A stretch of 63,246 nucleotides of DNA from Bacteroidales bacterium (GTDB lineage Bacteria; Bacteroidota; Bacteroidia; Bacteroidales; Paludibacteraceae): NCBI GenBank assembly GCA_012518275.1, contig JAAYSS010000134.1, positions 1 to 63,246 of the forward strand, in the 5' to 3' direction. Numbering within the stretch: position 1 is the first letter of the stretch; every line of letters starts with the position of its first letter. Shown here piece by piece: positions 7,645 to 15,829 of this stretch. A program made the position numbers and the translations under genes. The notes beneath the pieces were generated by a model. The model was not told where the DNA came from and made no database searches. It saw only the letters and a list, made by a program, of their open reading frames with translations.

Positions 7645-8700
7645 ATGAAACCAGATAAATTAAGAATTGGCATCACACACGGAGACATAAATGGAATAGG
7701 GTATGAAGTCATACTCAAATCGCTGACTGACAAAAGGATACTTAATATGTTTATCCCTATAATTTACGGTTCTTCAAAAATAGTAGGATATTATAAAAAT
7801 CCTCTTGATCTGAGAGCTATCAATCCGAATGTTATTAATTCGGCGGAGCAAGCTGTCACAAGACGGATTAATCTAATCAACTGTGTAGATGACGACATAA
7901 AAGTTGAAATCGGACAGTCAACACCGGAAGCTGGACAAGCTGCATTAGCATCATTAGAACGAGCGACGGAAGATTTGAAAAAAGGCTCTATTCATGCCCT
8001 CGTTACTGCACCGATTAATAAAAACAACATCCAATCCGATACATTCAATTTTCCCGGGCATACGGAATACCTCGAAGAGAAATTTGGTGAAAATTCATCT
8101 GCACTCATGATGCTTGTTAGTGATAGAATCCGAATTGCCGTTGTCACAGGGCATGTTCCGATCAATAAAGTTTCGGAAAAAATTACAGAAGAGTTAATAG
8201 TAAATAAACTTACGATTTTGAACGAGTCTTTGAAAAAAGACTTCACGATAATCCGTCCACGTATTGCTGTACTGGGACTCAACCCACATGCAGGTGATGG
8301 CGGAATAATAGGTGACGAAGAGCAGAGAGTTATTCTGCCGGCACTACGTAAAGCTGAAGAAAAAGGAATTATGTGCTTTGGACCTTATCCTGCCGATGGT
8401 TTTTTTGGAGCAGAATCCTATAGAAAATTTGATGCGGTATTGGCTATGTACCACGATCAGGGCTTAATACCTTTCAAAACTATCTCAATGGAAACAGGTG
8501 TTAATTTTACTGCTGGTTTACCTATTATCCGTACTTCACCAGATCATGGTACTGCCTATGACTTGGCAGGAAAAAACCTAGCATCAGAAATTTCCTTTCA
8601 GCAAGCACTCTACCTCGCTTGCGATGTGTATAAAAACCGTCAACTAAACGAAGAAATTTCTGCAAATCCATTACCAATTACGGAAGACAAAAAAAATTAA
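7645..8700 (+). CDS. pdxA: 4-hydroxythreonine-4-phosphate dehydrogenase (pyridoxal phosphate synthesis)
   Basis: PdxA oxidises 4-phosphohydroxy-L-threonine with NAD in the DXP-dependent vitamin B6 pathway. The 351-aa product from ATG 7645 has the family signatures: GITHGDINGIG at the N-terminus, FPGHTEYL, LGLNPHAGDGG, the metal-binding YHDQGLIPFK and the C-terminal TSPDHGTAYDLAG. A longer reading from 7549 would add 32 hydrophobic, non-homologous residues and is rejected, because family members begin at MKPDKLRIGITHG. The gene stands alone and shares a bidirectional terminator with ssb. Confidence 0.96.
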   Translation: MKPDKLRIGITHGDINGIGYEVILKSLTDKRILNMFIPIIYGSSKIVGYYKNPLDLRAINPNVINSAEQAVTRRINLINCVDDDIKVEIGQSTPEAGQAALASLERATEDLKKGSIHALVTAPINKNNIQSDTFNFPGHTEYLEEKFGENSSALMMLVSDRIRIAVVTGHVPINKVSEKITEELIVNKLTILNESLKKDFTIIRPRIAVLGLNPHAGDGGIIGDEEQRVILPALRKAEEKGIMCFGPYPADGFFGAESYRKFDAVLAMYHDQGLIPFKTISMETGVNFTAGLPIIRTSPDHGTAYDLAGKNLASEISFQQALYLACDVYKNRQLNEEISANPLPITEDKKN

Positions 8701-8750
8701 CAGAAGTGCATTATTGAATACTCACATCTATCTGGATTACCACAAAACAA

Positions 8751-8783
8751 AAAAGCATATTGAAAGGCTCAATATGCTTTTTT
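8751..8783. terminator. Bidirectional terminator between pdxA and ssb
   Basis: AAAAGCATATTGA and TCAATATGCTTTT form a 13-bp stem around a 5-base loop, with A and T runs on both sides, so it can serve both converging genes. Confidence 0.9.
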
Positions 8784-8805
8784 ATTTTTCTTACACTAAA
8801 ATTAA

Positions 8806-9231
8806 TTAGAATGGCAAATCATCTTCATCTTCTAGTAGTGGCGGTACCGATTTTTCAGATTCTGAAACTTTTGTGTCAACATCACTTTCTGTTCTATCGG
8901 AACGTCTTCCTAAAAGCTCGATTTTATCTGCAACTATTTCAGTGGTATATCTTTTTATACCATCCTTTTCCCAGGAACGAGTTTGAATTTTACCTTCAAC
9001 ATACAGTTGCGAACCTTTTTTGATGTATTTTTCAGCCAGCTCAGCCAGTCCACGCCATGCCACGATATTGTGCCACTCAGTACGATCGGGTACTTGCGTA
9101 CCATTCTGCATCGTAAAACCTCTCTCTGTGGTCGCTAATGAGAAATTAGCCACTGCCACATTTTTGTCCAAATAACGTACGTCAGGGTCTCTACCCACAT
9201 TTCCTACTAAAATTGCTTTGTTGATAGACAT
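8806..9231 (-). CDS. ssb: Single-stranded DNA-binding protein
   Basis: SSB coats single-stranded DNA in replication, repair and recombination. The 141-aa product has an N-terminal OB-fold (about residues 1-105, with LVGNVGRDP and WHNIVAW), a short acidic linker and the conserved acidic tip DEDDLPF that docks partner proteins. The start at 9231 fits the family start MSINKAILVGNVG. It faces pdxA and is divergent from pheT across a 515-bp gap. Confidence 0.97.
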   Translation of the reverse strand: MSINKAILVGNVGRDPDVRYLDKNVAVANFSLATTERGFTMQNGTQVPDRTEWHNIVAWRGLAELAEKYIKKGSQLYVEGKIQTRSWEKDGIKRYTTEIVADKIELLGRRSDRTESDVDTKVSESEKSVPPLLEDEDDLPF

Positions 9232-9276
9232 AATAAAATACTTAAAATTAATTAATAATATAAAACAATTGCTTTA

Positions 9277-9284
9277 CAAATATA
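9277..9284 (-). promoter_or_regulatory. -7 element of ssb
   Basis: TATATTTG on the minus strand, about 46 bases before the ssb start, fits TAnnTTTG. No TTG at the usual -33 distance was found. Confidence 0.5.
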
Positions 9285-9608
9285 CGATGATTTTTCTATT
9301 TTTTTGTAGAATTAGACAATATTTTAAATTTTCAATACTATTTTTCATAAATCATTAATTTAGAAAAGAATAAGTTCACAAACAAGAAAAGCCCAAAATT
9401 CCACAACTTCTTTTTCAAAAATATTTTTAACCTTTCAATTTTAAGAATCAAAAAGGACTGCCTCATATTTTGATACATTTTTCGAGTTCATGTAGATAAA
9501 GCTCAATTTTAAAAAATACTTTCATAAGAAAACAAAAGAATGTCAAGTTTTTTAGATTAAATATTAGTTTTTTGAAATTGAATAAATTAAGTTGCGAGAA
9601 AAAATCAG
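9285..9608. other. AT-rich intergenic DNA with no recognised feature
   Basis: Between the ssb and pheT promoter elements I see no open frame with family resemblance, no tRNA and no clear hairpin with a T run. It is unusually long for this gene-dense stretch. Confidence 0.6.
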
Positions 9609-9616
9609 TACCTTTG
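9609..9616 (+). promoter_or_regulatory. -7 element of pheT
   Basis: TACCTTTG fits TAnnTTTG. The nearest upstream TTG (9592-9594) is only 14 bases away, so the -33 part is uncertain. The predicted leader is about 125 bases long. Confidence 0.5.
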
Positions 9617-9627
9617 TGGTTTTATTG

Positions 9628-9734
9628 GAGATTCAGACTAAAAGAACCAAGAATTTTAGACTTCTTTAAATCTCGAATTCAAGTTTCTAATATTTTTATC
9701 AATTCTTTGAGTCTAAAACTCTAACATCTAAAAA
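9628..9734 (+). promoter_or_regulatory. pheT leader with two mutually exclusive hairpins
   Basis: AGACTAAAA (9635-9643) can pair with TTTTAGACT (9654-9662), 8 of 9 pairs, inside an outer GAGATT/AATCTC stem. The same TTTTAGACT pairs perfectly with AGTCTAAAA (9710-9718) just before the start codon. Only one can form at a time, as expected for an attenuation or translation switch. There is no T run after either hairpin, so transcription termination is not obvious. A regulatory role is inferred from pairing alone. Confidence 0.35.
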
Positions 9735-9746
9735 CTCTTCAACAAA

Positions 9747-12209
9747 ATGAATATTTCTTACAATTGGCTGAAAAATTACATTGATATTAATGTATCACCC
9801 GAAAAATTAGCACAAATTCTAACATCTATCGGTCTCGAAGTGGCTGCAGTAGAAAAAATCCAAACCGTAAAAGGCGGTATGGAAGGGCTTGTTATTGGGG
9901 AAGTTTTAACTTGTGCCAAACACGAAAACTCTGATCACCTAAGCATAACTACAGTAGATGTTGGCACAGGAGAAAATCTGCAAATTGTTTGCGGCGCGCC
10001 TAACGTAGCTGCCGGACAGAAAGTTGTAGTTGCAACTATCGGAACCGTACTTTATTCCGGTGATGAAAGTTTTACCATCAAAAAAACAAAGTTACGCGGG
10101 GTGGAGTCACACGGAATGATTTGCGCTGAAGATGAAATCGGCATCGGAACAAGCCACGAAGGTATTATCGTACTACCGAATGACGTGCAAGTAGGAATGC
10201 CAGCAAAAAATTACTATGAAATCAAAGACGATGTGCAAATTGAGATAGAGATTACCCCCAACCGTGCCGATGCGATTTCGCATTTTGGCGTGGCACGTGA
10301 TCTGGCCGCCTATTTTGCTCTACACGACGAAAGTGTAAAACTTAAAAAACCTGCCGTTGATGCGTTCAAAGTTGACAACACCAATCTTTCTATTCCTATT
10401 AAAGTTGAAAATGAAAATGCCTGCCCGCGCTATTCTGCAGTTACAATCTCAGGCGTTACCGTTCAGGAATCACCAAAATGGCTGAAAGAACACTTGCTGA
10501 ACATCGGGCAACGCCCTATTAATAATATCGTAGATATTACCAATTTCGTTTTACATGAATTAGGTCAACCGCTTCACGCTTTTGATGCCGACAAAATTAC
10601 AAGTGGCGAAGTGCGCGTGAAAACCCTGCCGGAAGGCACACTATTCACTACACTGGATGAAGTAGAGCGGAAACTTAATCAGGACGATTTGATGATTTGC
10701 AACGGCGATGAACCGATATGCATCGGGGGAGTTTTTGGCGGATTGACATCGGGTGTTACCGAAAGCACAAAAAATGTATTCCTTGAAAGCGCTTACTTTA
10801 ACCCAGTAAGCATTCGGAAAACGGCTCGCCGACATGGATTGAACACGGATGCTTCTTTCCGTTTCGAGCGCGGATGCGACCCGGAAATAACAATTTATGC
10901 ACTGAAACGTGCTGCCTTGCTGATAAAAGAAGTGGCAGGCGGTACTATTTCCAGCGAAATTGTCGATGAATATCCAAAGCCGATTTCACCCTTTGCTGTA
11001 ACATTGAACAAAAAGAAAATCAATACGCTGATTGGCAAAGAAATACATAGAGATATAATTGTGAAAATTCTCGACGGATTAGAAATGGAAATCGTGTCGG
11101 AAAACGACGAACAATTTGAACTGAAAGTTCCCACATATCGTGTGGACGTGCGGCGCGATGTTGATGTGATTGAAGATATTTTGCGGATTTATGGATACAA
11201 TAACGTAGAAATCGGCGAGAATCTTGTTTCAACTTTGAGCTTTGAGAAAAAGCCGAATAGCCACAGATTGCAATTACTTATTTCTGAGCAACTTACCGCT
11301 CAAGGCTTTAACGAAGTGATGAATAATTCGCTAACAAAAGTAAGCTATTACACTACTTTGACTTCCTACCCTGATGCAAACAGCGTACGTATTATGAATC
11401 CACTAAGCAACGACTTAGGGGTAATGCGACAGACTTTACTCTTCGGCGGAATGGAGAACATCGCCCGAAATATCAACCACCGCAATACCAATTTAAGACT
11501 TTACGAGTTCGGGAACTGCTACAAATACACAGCTGAAAACAAGAAAAAAGGTGAAAATCTGGCAGCATTCAGCGAAAATTATCATCTGGGACTTTGGCTC
11601 ACCGGAAATAAATTTGAAGGTTCATGGAGTAGCGACACTCAGAAATCGAGCGTGTACGAACTGAAAGCCTACGTACAAAATATTTTGATTCGTTTGGGTT
11701 TCAATTTGCAAAAACTGAGAATGGAAGAATTTGAAAGCGATATCTACTCGGAAGCAATGAGCATCAAAACTGCCAATAAAAAGCTGTTAGCCACATTTGG
11801 AATTGTGAGTGATGCCGTAAAAAAACAGACCGATGTAGATGCAGAAGTTTATTTTGCTGATATAAATTGGATAAATATCCTTTCCACGCTTGATACCGAT
11901 ACGGTAAAATACACCGAATTGCCAAAATTCCCCGAAGTTTATCGTGATTTAGCTTTCTTATTGGACAAAAACATCAAATTTGCTGAAATAGAAAAGATTG
12001 CATTCGAAAGCGAACGAAAATTACTTAAAGACGTAACCCTATTTGATGTTTACGAAGGTAAAAACCTGGAAGTCGGCAAAAAGTCGTACGCCGTAAGCTT
12101 TACGCTTCAAGACAAAAGCAAAACGCTTACAGACAGGGTAATTGATAACGTGATGCAAAAAATTCAGAAAAATATTGAGAAGAAGTTAGGCGCAAAACTA
12201 AGAGAATAG
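9747..12209 (+). CDS. pheT: Phenylalanine-tRNA ligase, beta subunit
   Basis: Beta chain of the heterotetrameric PheRS that charges tRNA-Phe in the cytoplasm. Its 820 aa hold the expected domains in order: an EMAP-like tRNA-binding domain (about residues 40-150), the B3/B4 editing module (about 215-395), B5 (about 405-475), the catalytic-like core (about 480-690) and the C-terminal anticodon-binding FDX-ACB domain (about 727-820). Length is normal. The partner pheS is not in the window, so the subunits are encoded apart, as often in Bacteroidota. A long leader with alternative pairing precedes the gene and a terminator follows. Confidence 0.97.
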   Translation: MNISYNWLKNYIDINVSPEKLAQILTSIGLEVAAVEKIQTVKGGMEGLVIGEVLTCAKHENSDHLSITTVDVGTGENLQIVCGAPNVAAGQKVVVATIGTVLYSGDESFTIKKTKLRGVESHGMICAEDEIGIGTSHEGIIVLPNDVQVGMPAKNYYEIKDDVQIEIEITPNRADAISHFGVARDLAAYFALHDESVKLKKPAVDAFKVDNTNLSIPIKVENENACPRYSAVTISGVTVQESPKWLKEHLLNIGQRPINNIVDITNFVLHELGQPLHAFDADKITSGEVRVKTLPEGTLFTTLDEVERKLNQDDLMICNGDEPICIGGVFGGLTSGVTESTKNVFLESAYFNPVSIRKTARRHGLNTDASFRFERGCDPEITIYALKRAALLIKEVAGGTISSEIVDEYPKPISPFAVTLNKKKINTLIGKEIHRDIIVKILDGLEMEIVSENDEQFELKVPTYRVDVRRDVDVIEDILRIYGYNNVEIGENLVSTLSFEKKPNSHRLQLLISEQLTAQGFNEVMNNSLTKVSYYTTLTSYPDANSVRIMNPLSNDLGVMRQTLLFGGMENIARNINHRNTNLRLYEFGNCYKYTAENKKKGENLAAFSENYHLGLWLTGNKFEGSWSSDTQKSSVYELKAYVQNILIRLGFNLQKLRMEEFESDIYSEAMSIKTANKKLLATFGIVSDAVKKQTDVDAEVYFADINWINILSTLDTDTVKYTELPKFPEVYRDLAFLLDKNIKFAEIEKIAFESERKLLKDVTLFDVYEGKNLEVGKKSYAVSFTLQDKSKTLTDRVIDNVMQKIQKNIEKKLGAKLRE

Positions 12210-12234
12210 CTTCAAAACCATCTCTAATTAAAAC

Positions 12235-12268
12235 AAAAAAAGAGTTGCGAATCGTAACTCTTTTTTTT
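12235..12268 (+). terminator. Terminator after pheT
   Basis: AAAAAGAGTT and AACTCTTTTT flank a 9-base loop and are followed by more T residues. It may also work for tRNA-Asn on the other strand. Confidence 0.85.
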
Positions 12269-12270
12269 GC

Positions 12271-12343
12271 TCTTCCTCTTGGACTTGAACCAAGGACCCT
12301 CTGATTAACAGTCAGATGCTCTAACCAACTGAGCTAAGGAAGA
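12271..12343 (-). tRNA. tRNA-Asn (anticodon GTT)
   Basis: A 73-nt cloverleaf on the minus strand: acceptor TCTTCCT/AGGAAGA, D-arm GCTC...GAGC, anticodon stem TCTGA/TCAGA with loop CTGTTAA, and T-arm CTTGG TTCAAGT CCAAG. CCA is not encoded. Confidence 0.97.
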
Positions 12344-12373
12344 ATTTCCATACATTTTTCAGAAATGAGAATG

Positions 12374-12404
12374 CAAAAATAATAGATTATTTTGAGATAT
12401 ACAA
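12374..12404 (-). promoter_or_regulatory. Promoter of tRNA-Asn
   Basis: TTG (12404-12402) and TATTTTTG (12381-12374) on the minus strand are 20 bases apart and end about 30 bases before the tRNA. Confidence 0.65.
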
Positions 12405-12412
12405 TATCTTTG
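12405..12412 (+). promoter_or_regulatory. -7 element in front of the PfkB pseudogene
   Basis: TATCTTTG fits TAnnTTTG and abuts the opposing tRNA-Asn promoter. It may be the old kinase promoter and could now serve the DMT transporter gene. Confidence 0.4.
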
Positions 12413-12439
12413 CAAAATATTTTACAAAAATTATATTTT

Positions 12440-12835
12440 AATCTGGTTTTCATGTCTGTTTTCATCATCAATTACGAAAAAATGACAAAATCCCGGACGA
12501 TTTAAACGCGATAAAAGGTGAAATGCAATTGATTCAAAACAATCGGTCTGAGCAAATCAAGTCATACATCACAACTTCAAAATCCACAATGGCAACAGGC
12601 GGTTCTGCATCAAATACCATCAACGCTCTTGCAAAACTCAGCGTAAAAAGTGGTTTCATAGGAAGGTGGGCAACGATGAAATTGGACGTTTTTTCTCTCA
12701 AAGTGGCCTTGAGAATGGCGTTACCCCACATATGCAAATCAGCGAAACACCTTCCGGACATTAGTTCTTGTGCAAAACGGACACTTTGCAGTTATCTCGG
12801 TACTTCAGACAAACTCAATGTAAACACACTTAGAT
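12440..12835 (+). pseudogene. Decayed, truncated PfkB-family carbohydrate/adenosine kinase
   Basis: Parts of a PfkB (ribokinase-like) N-terminal half can be read in two frames. One frame gives KGEMQLI and then ATGGSASNTINALAKLSV...GFIG, the substrate-binding signature. After a shift near 12662 another frame gives KVGNDEIGRFFSQSG...MQISETPSGH and a stop. A second shift near 12770 returns to RTLCSYLGTSDKLN. No proper start is left, and everything after this point (more than half of a kinase of about 325 aa) is missing, because the next gene begins at 12842. An open frame at 12523-12867 crosses these junctions but is not a real protein. Confidence 0.85.
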
Positions 12836-12841
12836 TATTTT

Positions 12842-13741
12842 ATGAAAGAAAAATCGGAAAACTTTAGAATCTACCTGTACATCATAATTTCGATACTGTG
12901 CTGGTCTTTTTCTTTTATTTGGACCAAAATAGCGCTGGAAAGTTTTCCGCCGTTAACATTGATAAGTCTTCGGCTCGTTCTTGCCTCAGTACTTCTTTTT
13001 GGGTTTTTGAAACTGACCGATCGCATTCAGAAGTTGGATAAAACGGATTTAAAACTCTTTTTTGCACTGGCTTTTTTCGAACCGTATCTCTATTTCGTTG
13101 GAGAAACCTACGGACTCACAATGGTTAAACCGACGCTGGCGTCAGTAATCGTTTCCACTATTCCAGTCTTTGCCCCTTTCTTTGCTTTCGTTTTTATAAA
13201 AGAGCGGTTCACAATCATCAATATGCTCGGAATCAGTATTTCCATTTTTGGCGTATATCTAATTGTAAATCAATCTAATGATAACAAAACGACTTCCGCA
13301 TTCGGAATAGCCCTCGTATTTTTAGCTGTTCTTTCTGCCGTCGCCTACGGACTGATTTTGCGGAAAATCCCAAAGAAATATACAGCCACAAACATCATTT
13401 TCTACCAAAGCTTAATTGGGTTAATTTTCTTTATCCCCACGGCATTAATCGTAGATTTAAAGCAATTACCTCACATCATCATTTATCCAAAAGCTGTTGG
13501 CGCTATTCTCATGCTTACTATTTTTGCATCGGTCATTGCATTTATCCTGTTTGCCGACGTAGTGCGAAAAATTGGCATCACCAAATCGCAGGTTTTCATC
13601 AACTTAATTCCTGTTTTTACTGCTCTTTTTTCCTGGATTTTGTTCAAAGAAATGCTTAACTCATTGCAATGGATTGGAATTTTTATTGTAATTTTGGGGG
13701 TATTTGTAAGCCAAAGTAAGAAAAAACAATGCCTACTGTAG
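12842..13741 (+). CDS. DMT-superfamily (EamA) transporter
   Basis: Protein of 299 aa with about ten hydrophobic helices in two EamA repeats (about residues 10-145 and 155-290), the layout of drug/metabolite transporters that export small metabolites or amino acids across the inner membrane. The second repeat ends in a membrane helix followed by a Lys-rich cytoplasmic tail. It starts just after the kinase pseudogene and may use that gene's old promoter. The substrate cannot be inferred. Confidence 0.9.
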   Translation: MKEKSENFRIYLYIIISILCWSFSFIWTKIALESFPPLTLISLRLVLASVLLFGFLKLTDRIQKLDKTDLKLFFALAFFEPYLYFVGETYGLTMVKPTLASVIVSTIPVFAPFFAFVFIKERFTIINMLGISISIFGVYLIVNQSNDNKTTSAFGIALVFLAVLSAVAYGLILRKIPKKYTATNIIFYQSLIGLIFFIPTALIVDLKQLPHIIIYPKAVGAILMLTIFASVIAFILFADVVRKIGITKSQVFINLIPVFTALFSWILFKEMLNSLQWIGIFIVILGVFVSQSKKKQCLL

Positions 13742-13820
13742 AAAACTGATTTTTCTTTCGTCGGCTTTATCGTTCAATTATTAGGAAAATCCTGTTCAAA
13801 AAACTTAAGCAACACAACAC

Positions 13821-14543
13821 ATGAAACCATACTACCCGTTTTATTTTATCTACATGTGGCTGATTGCAATGCCGTTATTCTTAATTTCGACCGTACTTAC
13901 TGCTATCTTTACCATTATTTTATCGCCCATTTTGCCGAACAGCAAAATTTCTTACTTACCGGCAATAATGTGGGGACGATTTTGTTGCTATATATTTTTG
14001 GTCAATGTGAGAGTTAGCGGTTTAGAAAATATCGACAAAAATAAATCGTACGTTTTCACAGCTAACCACCAAAGCATGTTTGACATTTTGGTCGTGTACG
14101 GTTGGCTTCCGATTATATTTAAATGGGTAATGAAGAGCGATTTACGAAAAGTTCCTTTCATTGGTTCGGCTTGTGCATCTGCAGGACATATTTTTATTAA
14201 TCGCACCAATCCCCTACTTGCTAAAAAAAGCCTTGAAATAGCCGGAGAACAACTGCAAAATGGTAATTCGGTAGTAATTTTTCCCGAAGGGACACGAACA
14301 CGAACCGGTAAGCTCGGTAAGTTCAAACGTGGCGCTTTTCTGCTTGCTTTAGAACTAAACCTTCCAATCGTTCCCATCACGCTTCAAGGCAGTTTTGAAC
14401 GACTTAAAATACGTTCGCTGAAAGTTTATCCCGGCACTATCACCATGACTATCCATCCACCGATAGACGTAACAGCATACAATAAGGACGATTCATCTAC
14501 TTTATCGAACCACACGCGTGAAATTATCAGTAGCGTACTTTAA
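13821..14543 (+). CDS. plsC: 1-acyl-sn-glycerol-3-phosphate acyltransferase
   Basis: PlsC-type acyltransferase of 240 aa that makes phosphatidic acid from lysophosphatidic acid at the inner membrane. Visible motifs are the catalytic NHQSMFD (HX4D) near residue 76, the substrate-binding FPEGTRTR near 154 and a later PIVPITL block. Two hydrophobic segments near the N-terminus (about 8-35 and 45-62) anchor it. It lies 79 bases after the DMT gene, with no terminator between. Confidence 0.92.
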   Translation: MKPYYPFYFIYMWLIAMPLFLISTVLTAIFTIILSPILPNSKISYLPAIMWGRFCCYIFLVNVRVSGLENIDKNKSYVFTANHQSMFDILVVYGWLPIIFKWVMKSDLRKVPFIGSACASAGHIFINRTNPLLAKKSLEIAGEQLQNGNSVVIFPEGTRTRTGKLGKFKRGAFLLALELNLPIVPITLQGSFERLKIRSLKVYPGTITMTIHPPIDVTAYNKDDSSTLSNHTREIISSVL

Positions 14544-14637
14544 TTCTTTTTCTGAAACATCTCTGTCATACATCCGACTTTTAATCAATAAATTTTCACG
14601 TTAAACTGTTATTTAAAGTTAAATAATTTATTTTTAC

Positions 14638-14660
14638 AGTACTATGTATTGCATAGTATT
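14638..14660 (+). promoter_or_regulatory. Inverted repeat, candidate PadR operator
   Basis: AGTACTATG and CATAGTATT flank five bases (TATTG); 8 of 9 positions are symmetric, with ACTATG/CATAGT perfect. The repeat covers the -33 TTG of the promoter at 14649-14679, so a bound dimer would block RNA polymerase. PadR-family repressors often control their own operon from such sites. Confidence 0.55.
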
Positions 14661-14679
14661 GTTGTTTTACATACTTTTG
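14649..14679 (+). promoter_or_regulatory. Promoter of the PadR/DUF2807 envelope operon
   Basis: TTG (14649-14651) and TACTTTTG (14672-14679) are 20 bases apart, a good -33/-7 match. The leader to the first gene is about 45 bases. Confidence 0.75.
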
Positions 14680-14730
14680 TGTTGTACAAGGAACTATATT
14701 ATTTTACTAACTCATTAAATTTTTAGAATT

Positions 14731-15339
14731 ATGGCAAGTAAATACGACGAATTAGAAAAGTTAAGAGCGCTTCATGCGCAAGGCACTCTCACGGATTCCG
14801 AATTCAAGGGAGAAAAAGAAAAACTGCTATATGGAAACGCGAAAAAGAAATCAATTGTGGAAAAACTGGATGACAACCACAGCTATAACACCTTGATGCA
14901 CCTATCTCAGTTTTCAAATTACCTATTTCCACTCTTGGGAATCATCGTACCGATCGTGATGTGGGTTACTCGGAAAGATGAGAGCAAAAGTGTGGATACG
15001 AACGGAAAAATCATCCTCAACTGGAATATCAGTGTGTTTATTTATGCAATTATTTCGGTGCTCTTGCTGGTGATTGCTGCACTCATTTTTGGTGGAACAA
15101 TGGCACTTTCGGGCATTGCATTTGAAAACTTCTTAGAAGAAAGCCCGTGGATGATAATTCAATTTCTCGGGACACTGGGCGTTATTTTACTGCCACTAAT
15201 TATCATCGGTATTCTCGATTTTATTTTTACAATTATCGGTGCCGTAAAAGCAAGCAATAATGAAGTGTGGAACTATCCGCTAAGCATCCGATTCTTCAAG
15301 ACACCACCTTCTACTCATAAAATAAAAAAAGCTGATTAA
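14731..15339 (+). CDS. SHOCT domain plus DUF4870 membrane protein
   Basis: Protein of 202 aa. Residues 1-35 are a SHOCT-like short helical motif (LRALHAQGTLTDSEF). From about residue 50 a DUF4870 membrane domain has four hydrophobic segments (for example LFPLLGIIVPIVMWV and VSVFIYAIISVLLLVIAAL-like stretches). The function of DUF4870 is unknown. It is the first gene of a PadR-linked operon, 63 bases before padR, which suggests a part in membrane stress or envelope homeostasis. Confidence 0.8.
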   Translation: MASKYDELEKLRALHAQGTLTDSEFKGEKEKLLYGNAKKKSIVEKLDDNHSYNTLMHLSQFSNYLFPLLGIIVPIVMWVTRKDESKSVDTNGKIILNWNISVFIYAIISVLLLVIAALIFGGTMALSGIAFENFLEESPWMIIQFLGTLGVILLPLIIIGILDFIFTIIGAVKASNNEVWNYPLSIRFFKTPPSTHKIKKAD

Positions 15340-15402
15340 TAAAATATTATCAGAGAAACCAAATTTCAATGCTTATTTTTTATAAAAAAGAATTTTTAAA
15401 AT

Positions 15403-15741
15403 ATGAATGTAGAAAATATTAAATCACAAATGCGGAAAGGATTCCTTGAATACTGTACCCTCTTAATTCTCAAAAAGAAATCGGCTTACGCCTCCGACAT
15501 TATTTCAGAATTGAAAGATGCAAAGCTGATTGTGGTGGAAGGTACTATGTATCCACTTCTTACTCGACTAAAAAACAGTGGACTGCTTGATTATCGGTGG
15601 GAAGAGTCGACACAAGGTCCTCCCAGAAAATATTATGAAGTTACTCCGAAAGGCGAACGGTTTTTGAAAGAACTGGACAACGTCTGGATGGAACTGAACG
15701 ATGTGGTAAACAGCCTAAAAAAAACAGATACCGATCTGTAA
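15403..15741 (+). CDS. PadR-family transcriptional regulator
   Basis: Small PadR repressor of 112 aa with an N-terminal winged helix-turn-helix: LILKKKSAYASDIISEL, then VVEGTMYPLLTRLKNSGLL, then the wing at GPPRKYYEVTPKGERFL. There is only a short C-terminal helix for dimer formation, so it belongs to the short subfamily-2 type. In this family the regulator usually represses its own operon; the palindrome over the operon promoter is a fitting target. The inducing signal is unknown. Confidence 0.93.
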   Translation: MNVENIKSQMRKGFLEYCTLLILKKKSAYASDIISELKDAKLIVVEGTMYPLLTRLKNSGLLDYRWEESTQGPPRKYYEVTPKGERFLKELDNVWMELNDVVNSLKKTDTDL

Positions 15742-15829
15742 TACTATTTTTCATTAGATAAAACTGATAACAATTCGTAAAAACTAACACTCGCCTATCC
15801 AAAAGGTAAAAGAAAACATAAAAATCATT

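Noticed and set aside
8760-9023. Open frame antisense to ssb
   Set aside because: It is a shadow of the well-supported ssb gene and shows no domain.
12523-12867. Open frame of 114 codons
   Set aside because: It crosses the frameshift junctions of the decayed PfkB kinase; the middle third reads the wrong frame and the end overlaps the start of the DMT gene.
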